Source: Acidobacteriota bacterium
GTDB taxonomy: Bacteria; Acidobacteriota; Terriglobia; Terriglobales; Acidobacteriaceae
NCBI GenBank assembly: GCA_003225555.1
Contig: QIAM01000039.1
Location: forward strand, 1 to 64,000
DNA length: 64,000 nt
Direction: 5' to 3'
Shown here: positions 46,401 through 54,323 of the stretch, in pieces
How positions within the stretch are numbered: the first letter of the stretch is position 1
Layout: each line of letters begins with the position of its first letter
Made by a program: the position numbers and the translations under genes
Notes under the pieces: model-generated
Database searches by the model: none
What the model saw: the letters and a program-made list of their open reading frames with translations, nothing else
What the model was told of the DNA's origin: nothing

Positions 46401-46964
46401 CACGCCCGGCGTGAGGGCCAGAAGTTGGGTGAAGTTTCGTCCGTTGAGCGGTAGGTCCGCAACTTGCTTGGACTCTATCACCGTGCCTAACGTCGCATTC
46501 GCGGTATCGAGGTTGACCGCGGAGGCCTCGACCGTGACGGACTGCTGAGTCGATCCTACTCGGAGTGTAAAGTCCTGAGTGCTGGCCTGATTGACGACAA
46601 CATGCAGTCTCGCCTGCGTCGTCGTAGTAAATCCATCTTTTGTTACTTTTAGAACGTATTCACCAGGTGGCACGCTCACAAAAACATACAGCCCGGAATC
46701 GTTGGTGAGACTCTCTCTCTTCGTGTCAGTGTTTGTATTGTGTAGAGTTACCGTTGCCTGCGGAATTACCGCACCGCTCGAATCCCGAACAACTCCGTTG
46801 AGAGTGGCTGTGGCCTGCGCCGAAGCAGTATTCGGAATTACGAGTATCAATACAAGCGCAACACATAGCGCCGCGGCACCGCACCGGAATCCGTCTTCAT
46901 GCCAGCCGCATGAATCTTTGCCCTCTCGAATCAGCGCAAAAAAACTAAAGGCCTGATTGTGCAT
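43491..46964 (-). CDS. Oar-like TonB-dependent outer-membrane receptor
   Basis: 1157 aa from ATG 46964, preceded by GAGGGGGC. A signal peptide (about residues 32-52, ALCVALVLILVIPNTASA) precedes a carboxypeptidase-regulatory-like domain (55-140: LNGVVRDSSGAVIPQATVTL, YVFVSVPPGEYVLKV). A plug (ADLPLNGRNFTQLLALTPGV, about 160-310) and a long beta-barrel follow, ending LKLYF with the usual terminal aromatic residue. Such receptors import glycans or other large substrates with TonB energy; the fucosidases beside it suggest a fucosylated glycan. Transcription starts from the promoter at 47101-47129. Confidence 0.92.
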   Translation of the reverse strand: MHNQAFSFFALIREGKDSCGWHEDGFRCGAAALCVALVLILVIPNTASAQATATLNGVVRDSSGAVIPQATVTLHNTNTDTKRESLTNDSGLYVFVSVPPGEYVLKVTKDGFTTTTQARLHVVVNQASTQDFTLRVGSTQQSVTVEASAVNLDTANATLGTVIESKQVADLPLNGRNFTQLLALTPGVAPVSVAQNSGGAQAAPIGTFVFPAVSGQSNRSNYFLLDGIDNTDQVFTTYAVAPILDDIQEFKVQSHSDEAQFGGVLGGIVNVVSKSGTNNFHGTAWEFFRNTVLDAKDPLKGVASKLVQNQFGANFGGPVVLPFYNGRNKTFFFGSYEGFRRAQPSTGAFYNVPTQAELSGDFSALLQGPNPVQLYNPFTTRPDPASPGSFIRDPFPNNDISSVLNPGAVSLAQAVFPSPLPVVNGFNGYDLRSNLTPQNEYSFRIDENFNPSNSLFFRYTNSDQSRIGTGGLVGETATGETFGKQYVLSYYHQFNPSTILDAQFGHVDLTNNVGNAYDKLDPTTVVNAAGLAPGFACGFTGTAGCSIPGLSIPAYAGTGATNKGGTKLTDIYQWRANLTKVLRKHSFTSGFSIETDSFYVHGGGPSVNFGAAQTANPEAPAGTGDAMAAFLIGTAAGASRRDTFAPVTGERGYGFYFMDKWKVTDKLIVNVGLRYDLMLWPGYGANASDKTSQVGNIDFNNGTYVVQTNSPDCASAGQAPCVPGGLPQPHVVVSGNDRLYSNTYDNIQPRIGIAYSLNDKTVVRASFGMFNDLWAGVMQTVQGIGGDWPSVAQILTPALNTSNQVATANWQDPLAGLGSAGLPAPTPFGQVEWYRDPKAKDPYSEQWNFGVQRQLSSNTVMTANYVGSQSHRLTVGGLYNVALTPGPGTPAQVTARQPYPYISPTFYDRSIGNSSYNAFQFSANHRSSSGLTYLVAYTWSKSIDVGCSGFFGIESCSVQNPYNIRGDRSVSGFDLRHVLSASATAPLPFGKGKRFANSGGFVNYILGNWQLNGILTLTSGLPYNVYISSDIPNVGNFAPWSGNVRANQVGDPNVSNPSTKEWFNTAAFAPPAPFTFGDSGRNSLRADWFKNLDMSLFRDFSFGERRSLQFRAEAFNVTNTPTWGIPVNDLNNPQKLGSITSTRSTERQLQVSLKLYF

Positions 46965-47100
46965 AACGCCCCCTCGGCATTGGTTCGCCATCCTCAACGA
47001 CCTCTGTGGCAGCCGGATGCGGTACGGAGAAAATAGCCGTTTGCGGTCCGGACGTGCTTTTATACCTAAAACTATTCGTTTGCCTGTTAAACGAGTGAAC

Positions 47101-47129
47101 TTATAAGCCTCATTAGTGAGGCTTGTCAA
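47101..47129 (-). promoter_or_regulatory. TonB receptor promoter with palindromic operator
   Basis: Read leftward: TTGACA (47129-47124), 17-18 bases, then TTATAA (47106-47101), which also reads TATAAG one base further on. Between the boxes lies a perfect palindrome AAGCCTCA-TTAG-TGAGGCTT (47105-47124), so a bound repressor would cover the promoter. The leader to the ATG at 46964 is about 137 bases. Confidence 0.65.
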
Positions 47130-47138
47130 GAATTTTTA

Positions 47139-47168
47139 TTGACAGACAGACTGTTTCAGTAATAGAAA
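47139..47168 (+). promoter_or_regulatory. Esterase promoter with candidate IclR operator
   Basis: TTGACA (47139-47144), eight bases, then GTTTCAG (47153-47159), one base, and AATAGAAA (47161-47168). The last word includes the -10-like ATAGAA 17 bases after the -35. GTTTC and GAAA form a partial inverted repeat. The same pattern with the same spacing stands before the fuconate dehydratase gene at 50074. Confidence 0.6.
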
Positions 47169-47260
47169 ACGTGAAACATGTTGGGCGGGCGGCTTTTGGC
47201 CCGCTAAGGCGGATCGAGGACGCGCCGTTGGGCAATCTGAGATGTGAGCCAGGAACGACA

Positions 47261-49036
47261 TTGAAAAAGCAGCCAAATCGCGAGTCAATGCCGGCCTTTA
47301 AGGAGCGACGTTCCTTCCTTGGCGGCATGGCAACCTTGGGCGCAGGCTTAGCGGGTTCAATCATCTTGCGGTCGCCCGCGTTATCCAAGTCCATGCCGGA
47401 CCCTGCCTCGACAACAAAGTCCGCAACGGGCGATGGCGGCCGCAGCCTGGTGATTGCCTCTGACGCCGCGACTGTCGCAGAAACTACGGCTGGAAAAATC
47501 CGCGGCTTCAGGCGAAACGGCGTGTACATTTTCAAAGGCGTGCCCTACGGCGCCTCAACCGCGGGTGCCAGACGCTTCATGCCGCCAGTCAAGGCTGAGC
47601 CGTGGAGGGAAATTCGCAACGCGCTCCAGTACGGCCGCTCGTGCCCCGCCCAGGACTCCGCGCATTTCAATACGGATGGGAAGAATCTGGCCAACTCCGA
47701 CGAATCTGCATTCGTGATGCATGCCGGTGCATTTCTAACGATTCCCGGCGAGGACTGCCTGCGTGTCAACCTTTGGACGCCGGAGATTAATGGGTCCCAC
47801 AAGCGCCCGGTCATGGTCTTCATGCATGGCGGCGCCTTCGCCGCCGGCAGCGGGCACGATCTTCTCTCCTATGATGGCCAAAGTCTCGCCCGTAATCACG
47901 ATGTTGTCGTGGTGACTCATAATCATCGCCTAAACGTGTACGGCTATCTCAATCTCGGACATTTGGCAGGAGAAGAATTTGCCAGCTGCGCGAACGTTGG
48001 AATGCTCGACATTGTGGCGGTCTTGGAGTGGGTTCGCGATAACATCGCGACTTTCGGCGGCGATCCCGGTAACATAACAATCTTCGGCGAGTCTGGCGGC
48101 GGCGGGAAGGTGGTTACCCTCATGGGAATGCCCGCAGCGAAAGGCTTGTTTCATCGCGCGATCGTGCAGAGCGGACCTTTCCTCAAGTCGCTCTCCCCTG
48201 ATTACTCGGGACGCGTGGCCGAACTGGTGCTGGCTGAACTGGGCTTATCCAAATCGCAAGCACGAGAACTGCAGAAAGTTCCCGTCGATCATCTTTCAGG
48301 CGCCGCAGCGGAAGCCATGAAGAAGATGCCTCAGCAGAAAGCATTACCCATTCGCCAAGAGTTTGGCGAGCACGATTGGGGGCCAACCGTGGACGGACGC
48401 ATTCTTCCTCGCCATCCGTTCCATCCGGGAGCTCCGGAAGTGTCTGCGGAAGTTCCCTTGCTGACGGGTTCAAATCTGCACGAATTCGTATGTGGCCTTG
48501 ACCGTCTGGATGCCAGTGCCATGGGAGTGGAGGAAGTTAACCGCCTGGTGAGCGAAGAATGTGGTGAGCGCAGCAAGATGATCATCGAGGCTTACCGGCG
48601 CGAGTATCCTGAGGCAACTCCCTTTGATCTATACGCCACAATTGCAGCGGCTGCCTTTCGCCGACCGGCGATCGAGCAGGCCGCGCGAAAGGCCGCATTG
48701 GGCAACGCACCTGCGTACTCTTATGTGTACGGTTGGCGCACGCCGGTACTGGATGGCCGTCCTGGTTCGTTTCACGCCGCAGAAATCGCATTTACTTTCG
48801 ACAATGCTGAAATTTGTGATCACTACAGTGGAGGCAGCACGGAGGCATTGGCCCTATCGAAGCAAATCAGCACTGCCTGGGTGAATTTTGCCCGAACGGG
48901 AAATCCTAATCACAACGGCCTGCCGCATTGGCCTGCATACACTTCGGAGCAGCGGGCAACGATGTATTTTGACACGTCCAGCGCAGTGCGCAACGATCCC
49001 GAAGGAGAAGGATTGAGGCTGATTGCACAGTCTTGA
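47261..49036 (+). CDS. Carboxylesterase type B, Tat-exported
   Basis: 591 aa from TTG 47261, which has AGGA at 47251; ATG 47288 is the alternative, without a clear binding site. The signal has twin arginines (KERRSFLGGMATLGAGLAGS). The alpha/beta hydrolase holds the nucleophile in FGESGGGGKVV, with the oxyanion motif VFMHGGAFAAGSG, and HAAEIAFTFDN, where the family's catalytic His usually stands near that position. It probably removes ester groups from glycans outside the cytoplasm, consistent with fucosidases needing de-esterified substrates. It is followed by an iclR gene in the same direction. Confidence 0.85.
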   Translation: MKKQPNRESMPAFKERRSFLGGMATLGAGLAGSIILRSPALSKSMPDPASTTKSATGDGGRSLVIASDAATVAETTAGKIRGFRRNGVYIFKGVPYGASTAGARRFMPPVKAEPWREIRNALQYGRSCPAQDSAHFNTDGKNLANSDESAFVMHAGAFLTIPGEDCLRVNLWTPEINGSHKRPVMVFMHGGAFAAGSGHDLLSYDGQSLARNHDVVVVTHNHRLNVYGYLNLGHLAGEEFASCANVGMLDIVAVLEWVRDNIATFGGDPGNITIFGESGGGGKVVTLMGMPAAKGLFHRAIVQSGPFLKSLSPDYSGRVAELVLAELGLSKSQARELQKVPVDHLSGAAAEAMKKMPQQKALPIRQEFGEHDWGPTVDGRILPRHPFHPGAPEVSAEVPLLTGSNLHEFVCGLDRLDASAMGVEEVNRLVSEECGERSKMIIEAYRREYPEATPFDLYATIAAAAFRRPAIEQAARKAALGNAPAYSYVYGWRTPVLDGRPGSFHAAEIAFTFDNAEICDHYSGGSTEALALSKQISTAWVNFARTGNPNHNGLPHWPAYTSEQRATMYFDTSSAVRNDPEGEGLRLIAQS

Positions 49037-49113
49037 GCGAAACATCGCGACAACGCGCGTGACCGGCTTTCTGACATCCGGAGTTGGCGAGGAACGCTAG
49101 TGAAAACGCAGCT

Positions 49114-49908
49114 ATGACCAAGAAATCACGTAAGCAGGCTAGCCGGCAATATCCAACGCCCGCTCTTGAAAAGGGACTGGACATCCTGGAACTTTTTGCC
49201 AGCGAACCAGCAGGGCTCAGTAAGAGTGACGTTGCCCGTCGCCTCGATCGCACTGTTTCCGAGATTTTTCGAATGCTTTTGTGTCTCGAAGAGCGCGGCT
49301 ACATCTCTCAGTCGCGCGATGGCGAACGCTACCGACTAACACTACGATTGTTTAAGCTGGTTCAGGAGCATCCTCCAACCAAACGCATGATCGCCGAGGC
49401 TCTGCCAATCATGCAGCAGGTCGCCCATGAAATAGGCCAATCGTGCCATTTGGGAGTGCTTGAAGGTGGACACGTTGTGATCGTTGCGCAAGTTGATTCG
49501 CATGCCAGTTCAGGTTTCTATGTTAGAACCGGAGCGGTCATCGATCTGATGCATGCGGCTACGGGACATGTCATACTTGCGCATCAGACGCCTGGCGTTT
49601 GTTCTCGGGCCATCGAGATTTGGTGTGAACAAAACAGGGAGCGTCCTCCGCGTGATCTGGCGGCCCACCTGGCCAGAATCCGCTCGCGGGGATACGAAGA
49701 ACGAGCGAGCTATGAAGTGGATGGTGTGATCAATATTTCGTTTCCCGTCCTCGATGATCGAGGACGTGCCATCGCGGCATTGACTGTTCCCTTTCTTCAA
49801 AGAATTGGCGATCACACCACTCCCGCAACTGTGCGCGAAGCCCTACAGAAGGCTAGTATGTTGCTCTCGGAGGCGATGGGTGGGGTCACCGCTGAGGCAG
49901 CGCCTTGA
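49114..49908 (+). CDS. IclR-family regulator, copy 1
   Basis: 264 aa from ATG 49114. The winged HTH lies at about 15-75 (TPALEKGLDILELFASEPAGLSKSDVARRLDRTVSEIFRMLLCLEERGYI). The effector domain spans 85-250 (EALPIMQQVAHEIGQSCHLGVLEGGHVVIVAQVD, DGVINISFPVLDDRGRAIAALTVPFL). It lies 77 bases after the esterase gene and is probably transcribed with it, so its level would respond to the esterase promoter. Its target sites are probably the repeated GTTTC/GAAA elements of this locus. Confidence 0.9.
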   Translation: MTKKSRKQASRQYPTPALEKGLDILELFASEPAGLSKSDVARRLDRTVSEIFRMLLCLEERGYISQSRDGERYRLTLRLFKLVQEHPPTKRMIAEALPIMQQVAHEIGQSCHLGVLEGGHVVIVAQVDSHASSGFYVRTGAVIDLMHAATGHVILAHQTPGVCSRAIEIWCEQNRERPPRDLAAHLARIRSRGYEERASYEVDGVINISFPVLDDRGRAIAALTVPFLQRIGDHTTPATVREALQKASMLLSEAMGGVTAEAAP

Positions 49909-49983
49909 TCTAACGACGCCCCTCTGATTTTGACAGCCGTGATGGCGGACCGTTCCTGGACAGGCAGTAAACCCTGCTGTTTG

Positions 49984-50013
49984 TTGACAAATGGAACGTT
50001 TCAGAAATAGAAA
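49984..50013 (+). promoter_or_regulatory. Fuconate dehydratase promoter with candidate IclR operator
   Basis: TTGACA (49984-49989), eight bases, GTTTCAG (49998-50004), one base, then AATAGAAA (50006-50013). This equals the esterase promoter at 47139-47168 in spacing, with 15 of 16 bases identical in the GTTTCAG-AATAGAAA core (T or A in the middle). The ATG at 50074 would leave a leader of about 55 bases. Confidence 0.65.
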
Positions 50014-50073
50014 TCACCATGCGCTGCTTCGGTGAATTGTCTCTCCCCTGAGCACCGGGGTGGCGTAGGCGCG

Positions 50074-51405
50074 ATGGAGAAACTGAACTTGAGCGATCCT
50101 AAGATTACCGATATACGCGTTATCGATCTTCGCTTTCCAACTTCCCTGCAGCAGATCGGATCGGACGCAGTCAATAAAGATCCCGACTATTCAGCTGCGT
50201 ATTGCATCCTCGAGACCGACGCCCGCGTGGAGGGACATGGTCTCACCTTTACTCTCGGTAGGGGGACTGAACTCTGCGTTTCTGCAATTCGGTATCTGGG
50301 CCGATTGGTTCGCGGGCGTCGCCTTTCTTCGCTTACTGACGACATGGCGGCTTTCTCGAGGGAGTTGACTCGAGACAGCCAGTTCCGATGGCTTGGGCCC
50401 GAAAAAGGTGTGGTCCATCTTGCGACGGCCGCCCTTCTCAATGCGGTGTGGGACCTTTACGCGCGCACCCAGAAAAAACCACTTTGGAAACTGCTTGCCG
50501 ATTTTGAACCCGAACAGATTATTCGTTCAATTGACTTCAGCTATATCACAGACGCGATCACTCCGGGCGAGGCGTTAGCACTTCTCAAAGAACGGGCCTC
50601 TTGCAAAGAGGCGCGCCTCGCGGCCTTGGAGCGACATGGGTACCCGGCCTACACCACTTCTGTGGGCTGGTTTGGCTTTAGTGACGACAAGGTTCGGCGG
50701 CTGTGCCGTGAAGGCCTTCGTCAAGGATGGACCCATTTCAAATTGAAGGTTGGGGGAGATCCCGCCGACGATTTGCGTCGTGCACGCCTTGTTCGCGGAG
50801 AAATCGGCCCGACCAACAAGCTGATGATGGATGCCAATCAAAAATGGGAAGTCGAGGAAGCTATTCAGAGAACGAATGAACTTGCTGAGGTTGACCCCTG
50901 GTGGATGGAAGAGCCCACCAGTCCGGACGACATTCTGGGACACGCTCGCATCCGGCGGGAAGTGTCTGTCCGCATCGCCACGGGTGAACACTGCCACAAT
51001 CGCGTGATGTTCAAGCAGTTGATGCAGGCAGGGGCCATGGACGTGTGTCAGATTGATAGCTGTCGCCTGGCCGGGGTCAATGAAAACCTCGCCGTACTTC
51101 TCATGGCTGCCAAGTTCGAAATCCCGGTCTGCCCCCATGCTGGTGGCGTCGGCCTCTGCGAATGCGTCCAGCACCTGGCGATCTTCGACTATCTCTGCGT
51201 GTCGACGTCGTTGGAAAACCGCGTCACTGAATTTGTCGACCACCTGCATGAACATTTCGTTGATCCTGTACGCATTGTCAACGGGCATTACGTGCTTCCG
51301 CAGCAACCGGGCTACAGCACTGAAATACGCTCGGAGACCCTTGTAACCCATAGCTATCCTGACGGCCCGGTGTGGAAAGAGATAGGTGATCACGCCAGGG
51401 AATGA
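50074..51405 (+). CDS. L-fuconate dehydratase
   Basis: 443 aa from ATG 50074 (MEKLNLSDPKITDIRVIDLR). It removes water from L-fuconate to give 2-keto-3-deoxy-L-fuconate in the oxidative fucose route. The barrel holds the KxK in FKLKVGGDPADDLRRA, the metal ligands in MMDANQKWEVEEA, EEPTSPDD and GEHCHNRVMFKQ, and the catalytic His in CPHAGGVGLCECVQHLAIFD, all as in characterised fuconate dehydratases. It has its own promoter with the shared operator. Unlike paralogue 1, all motifs fit the canonical enzyme. Confidence 0.92.
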   Translation: MEKLNLSDPKITDIRVIDLRFPTSLQQIGSDAVNKDPDYSAAYCILETDARVEGHGLTFTLGRGTELCVSAIRYLGRLVRGRRLSSLTDDMAAFSRELTRDSQFRWLGPEKGVVHLATAALLNAVWDLYARTQKKPLWKLLADFEPEQIIRSIDFSYITDAITPGEALALLKERASCKEARLAALERHGYPAYTTSVGWFGFSDDKVRRLCREGLRQGWTHFKLKVGGDPADDLRRARLVRGEIGPTNKLMMDANQKWEVEEAIQRTNELAEVDPWWMEEPTSPDDILGHARIRREVSVRIATGEHCHNRVMFKQLMQAGAMDVCQIDSCRLAGVNENLAVLLMAAKFEIPVCPHAGGVGLCECVQHLAIFDYLCVSTSLENRVTEFVDHLHEHFVDPVRIVNGHYVLPQQPGYSTEIRSETLVTHSYPDGPVWKEIGDHARE

Positions 51406-51464
51406 GAAGTTCTCGCAGGCTGTTTCTCCTTGGCATCCCGGGCAACATGATTCCTGAATTTCAC

Positions 51465-51497
51465 GCGAAACAGTTAATATTTCCCACTGTGAAACGC
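51465..51497 (+). promoter_or_regulatory. Candidate regulatory site before iclR copy 2
   Basis: The segment holds GCGAAACAG (51465-51473), TTAATATTT and GTGAAACGC (51489-51497). GAAAC is present twice in direct orientation. It shares AGT(T)AATA and GTGAAAC words with the esterase promoter region (47158-47177), but the match is weaker than that between the esterase and dehydratase promoters. It lies about 16 bases before the ATG of the second iclR gene. Confidence 0.4.
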
Positions 51498-51513
51498 GAC
51501 CGAAGACTCTGGA

Positions 51514-52311
51514 ATGGACGTGAAGAAACGAACTGAAGGCGCTCGACGCTATCCGACGCCCGCTCTGGAAAAAGGTCTTGATGTGCTCGAATTGTTGTCG
51601 AGCGAGTCGAATGGGCTCACAAAAACTGATGTTGCCCGCAAGCTCGGTCGCACGGTTTCGGAGGTCTTCCGGATGCTGGTGTGTCTTGAGACGCGCGGTT
51701 ATATTGCTCGATCTGGTGGCGACGAGCGCTATTCACTGACCTTGCATCTGTTTAAGCTGGCGTACCAGCATCCCCCCATTGAGCGCCTGACGACCGAAGC
51801 CTTGCCGATCATGCAGCAGGTCACGCGCCAAATCAACCAATCGTGCCATTTGGGAGTGCTCGACGGAGACCGGGTTGTAATCATCGCTCAGGCCAATCCT
51901 CCGTTCAGCAGCAGCGGCTTTTACGTGAAAGCTGGCGGCATTGGCGACCTCATGCGTTCGACAACGGGACAGGTAATCCTGGCGTATCAGACCTCAGAAG
52001 TTTCTTCTCGGGCTATAAAGCTCTGGTGCAAACACAATGGAACGCGCGCTCTCGGCGATTTGGACCAACACTTGGCCAAGATTAAACAGCGCGGATTTGA
52101 CGAGAGAAAAAGCTATGAGGTAGAGGGTGTAATCAACATTTCGTTTCCTGTTTTGGACGATCGCGGTTACGGCGTAGCTGCCCTTAGCGTTCCATTCCTT
52201 CAAAGAGTTGGGGATTCTACGACTTCCTCCACGGTCAAACGTGTACTCGGGAAGGCCAGTTCCGCGCTGTCGGAAGCGATCGGTGGTGTGGACAAGCCAA
52301 AGAGTCCTTGA
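51514..52311 (+). CDS. IclR-family regulator, copy 2
   Basis: 265 aa. The HTH region (RRYPTPALEKGLDVLELLSSESNGLTKTDVARKLGRTVSEVFRMLVCLE) and the effector domain (PIMQQVTRQINQSCHLGVLDGDRVVIIAQAN, EGVINISFPVLDDRGYGVAALSVPFL) are clearly similar to the copy at 49114, by eye around 65 percent identity. It lies 108 bases after the dehydratase. The two copies flank the dehydratase and may form a duplicate regulator pair with different effectors. Confidence 0.9.
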   Translation: MDVKKRTEGARRYPTPALEKGLDVLELLSSESNGLTKTDVARKLGRTVSEVFRMLVCLETRGYIARSGGDERYSLTLHLFKLAYQHPPIERLTTEALPIMQQVTRQINQSCHLGVLDGDRVVIIAQANPPFSSSGFYVKAGGIGDLMRSTTGQVILAYQTSEVSSRAIKLWCKHNGTRALGDLDQHLAKIKQRGFDERKSYEVEGVINISFPVLDDRGYGVAALSVPFLQRVGDSTTSSTVKRVLGKASSALSEAIGGVDKPKSP

Positions 52312-52475
52312 GTTAGGTCGGCTGATCCGATCGAGAAGCTTCAGAATGAAGCGGAAGCGCACTGCGGAAGCAAAGTTTACCGTGCCGCTCGGGTGAGGCG
52401 AAATTCGCGCGGATCGCGGTGGCTGCTCCCATTCGACCTTACTCCTGACAGTGCGACCTTGCTGATACATAAAAT

Positions 52476-54269
52476 TTATTTCCTTGCCGAATTGTAGGTC
52501 TGTTTGCGAACCACTCCCTTGCCTTCTTCAATGGTCACGATTTCACCCGCTGCTACTGACCTGAGATTCTCCACCTTGCCGTCGAGCCACCGGACTGATA
52601 TGTCCGCCGTGCTGGCGCTACCAAGGCCGAAGTGCAAGCGAAGATCATTTTGTGACATGTAGGAGCCGCCGCTGCGCACTTCGTCAATTTGCTTATGGCC
52701 GCCGGTAATGACTGTAATGCGTGCGCCAATAGCATCTCGCCCCGAGGTGAGGGCATGAACCAGAAGCGAATTACCGCTACTGCGAAAGTTTTTTAGCAAC
52801 GATGGTGTTTCACCCATATTGACGATAACGATTTCTTCATTGCCGTCGTTGTCCAGATCCCCTATGGCCAGACCGCGTGACGAGTGAACGTCGGATATAC
52901 CCGGCCCGCCCTGCGAAGAGAGATCAAAGAACTGCCCGTCGCCTCGATTCCAGTACAGAAGTCGTGGCTGCTTGTACTTTTCGGCAGTGCGGCCGGTGTC
53001 TACTTCGGGATAAACGTGACCGTTGGCAACGACCAGGTCTTTCCATCCGTCATTATCGAAGTCGAGAAATGCCGTGCCCCACCCAAGATACTTTGTGTTC
53101 ACCGCAAGGCCGGAGCCGATGGTATCGTCCGCGAAATTACCTCCGCCCTGGTTCTTGTACATAGTGTGGGTGTCGTCGGCGAAGTTTGTCTTGAAAATGT
53201 CGAGCAAACCATCACCGTCGAAATCGGCGGCAGCGGCGCCCATACCAGCTTGTTCGCGCCCATCTTCGTTGTACGCAAGGCCGGCGTGTACTCCGATCTC
53301 TTCGAACCTCTTTCCGCCAACATTGTGGTAGTACAAACTCGCGGTCGAGTCACATGCCACAAAGATGTCCGGCCAGCCGTCATTGTCGAAGTCTCCAGTC
53401 AGTGCAGCGAAGCCGTAGTAATTCTTGGGGCCTGAGATGCGAACCTGATCCGACACGTCAGTGAAATTTCCGTGCCCGTCATTTTGATAGAACGAAAGCG
53501 TTTCCGGAGGTAGACCGCGCGGGCCGCACATGACCGGCTTTCCTTTCCACTGGCATTGGCTGGTCTGGCCAGGGTGAGGCGTGTGGGCCATGTCGAAATC
53601 CACATAGTGGACCACGACCAGATCCAGAAATCCGTCTCGGTTGAAATCGAGGAATGCGCAACCTGTACTCCAGCGCGGTTTTGGCGAAAGCAGTCCCCGT
53701 TCCTTGGTCTCGTCCTTGAACGTGCTATTCCCGAGATTTCGATAGAGAACGTTCTGGCCCCACTGGGTGATGAACAAGTCCGGATATCCATGATTGTCGA
53801 CGTCTCCGACACAGACTCCCTGTCCCCATCCGGTGGGCTTGATTCCCGCCTTGTCCGTAACGTCTTCGAATTTCAGTCCACCCAGATTGTGATAAAGGAA
53901 ATGCTTCGCTGGAGCAGCGTCTTTCTCCAGTCGCCCTGAGGTGACCAGAAAAATGTCGGGCAAGCCATCGTTATCGAAATCGAAGACCGCGACGCCGTCG
54001 CCGGTCGTCTCCACAATGTACTGCTTTGAAGTCTCTGAACCGGAGACGTTCACGCCGACAAGCCCTGCTTGGTTCGCGATATCCCGATATTCCACTGCGG
54101 GAGCTTTCATTCCGGCAGGAAGTGGTCGCGCCGGAACTGCCGTACCGCCGGTTGCTACACCTTGCGCGTACGCGGGATGAGGGCGGACGAGCACAAGGAG
54201 TATGAGGCCGACAAAAAGAGACATCTGACCGAAACTGAATTCGCGCAACTGCCAAGCTCTTACGCGCAT
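52476..54269 (-). CDS. FG-GAP/UnbV (CRTAC1-type) exported protein
   Basis: 597 aa from ATG 54269; the frame extends upstream but without family character. The signal peptide covers about 1-38. Seven calcium-binding FG-GAP blades follow, with motifs FDFDNDGLPDIF, GDVDNHGYPDLF, LDFNRDGFLDLV, GDFDNDGWPDIF, ADFDGDGLLDIF, LDFDNDGWKDLV and GDLDNDGNEEIV, enough for a beta-propeller. The C-terminus (about 510-590: RDAIGARITVITGGHKQIDEVRSGGSYMSQNDLRLHFGLG) is the UnbV/ASPIC domain. It should be extracytoplasmic, perhaps binding glycans or protein. It is divergent from the TPR gene by about 54 bases. Confidence 0.9.
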   Translation of the reverse strand: MRVRAWQLREFSFGQMSLFVGLILLVLVRPHPAYAQGVATGGTAVPARPLPAGMKAPAVEYRDIANQAGLVGVNVSGSETSKQYIVETTGDGVAVFDFDNDGLPDIFLVTSGRLEKDAAPAKHFLYHNLGGLKFEDVTDKAGIKPTGWGQGVCVGDVDNHGYPDLFITQWGQNVLYRNLGNSTFKDETKERGLLSPKPRWSTGCAFLDFNRDGFLDLVVVHYVDFDMAHTPHPGQTSQCQWKGKPVMCGPRGLPPETLSFYQNDGHGNFTDVSDQVRISGPKNYYGFAALTGDFDNDGWPDIFVACDSTASLYYHNVGGKRFEEIGVHAGLAYNEDGREQAGMGAAAADFDGDGLLDIFKTNFADDTHTMYKNQGGGNFADDTIGSGLAVNTKYLGWGTAFLDFDNDGWKDLVVANGHVYPEVDTGRTAEKYKQPRLLYWNRGDGQFFDLSSQGGPGISDVHSSRGLAIGDLDNDGNEEIVIVNMGETPSLLKNFRSSGNSLLVHALTSGRDAIGARITVITGGHKQIDEVRSGGSYMSQNDLRLHFGLGSASTADISVRWLDGKVENLRSVAAGEIVTIEEGKGVVRKQTYNSARK

Positions 54270-54323
54270 TATTTCGCGATCATAACATTCGACCGAACGT
54301 TCCTCCGGCGCTTGTCTGCTACC

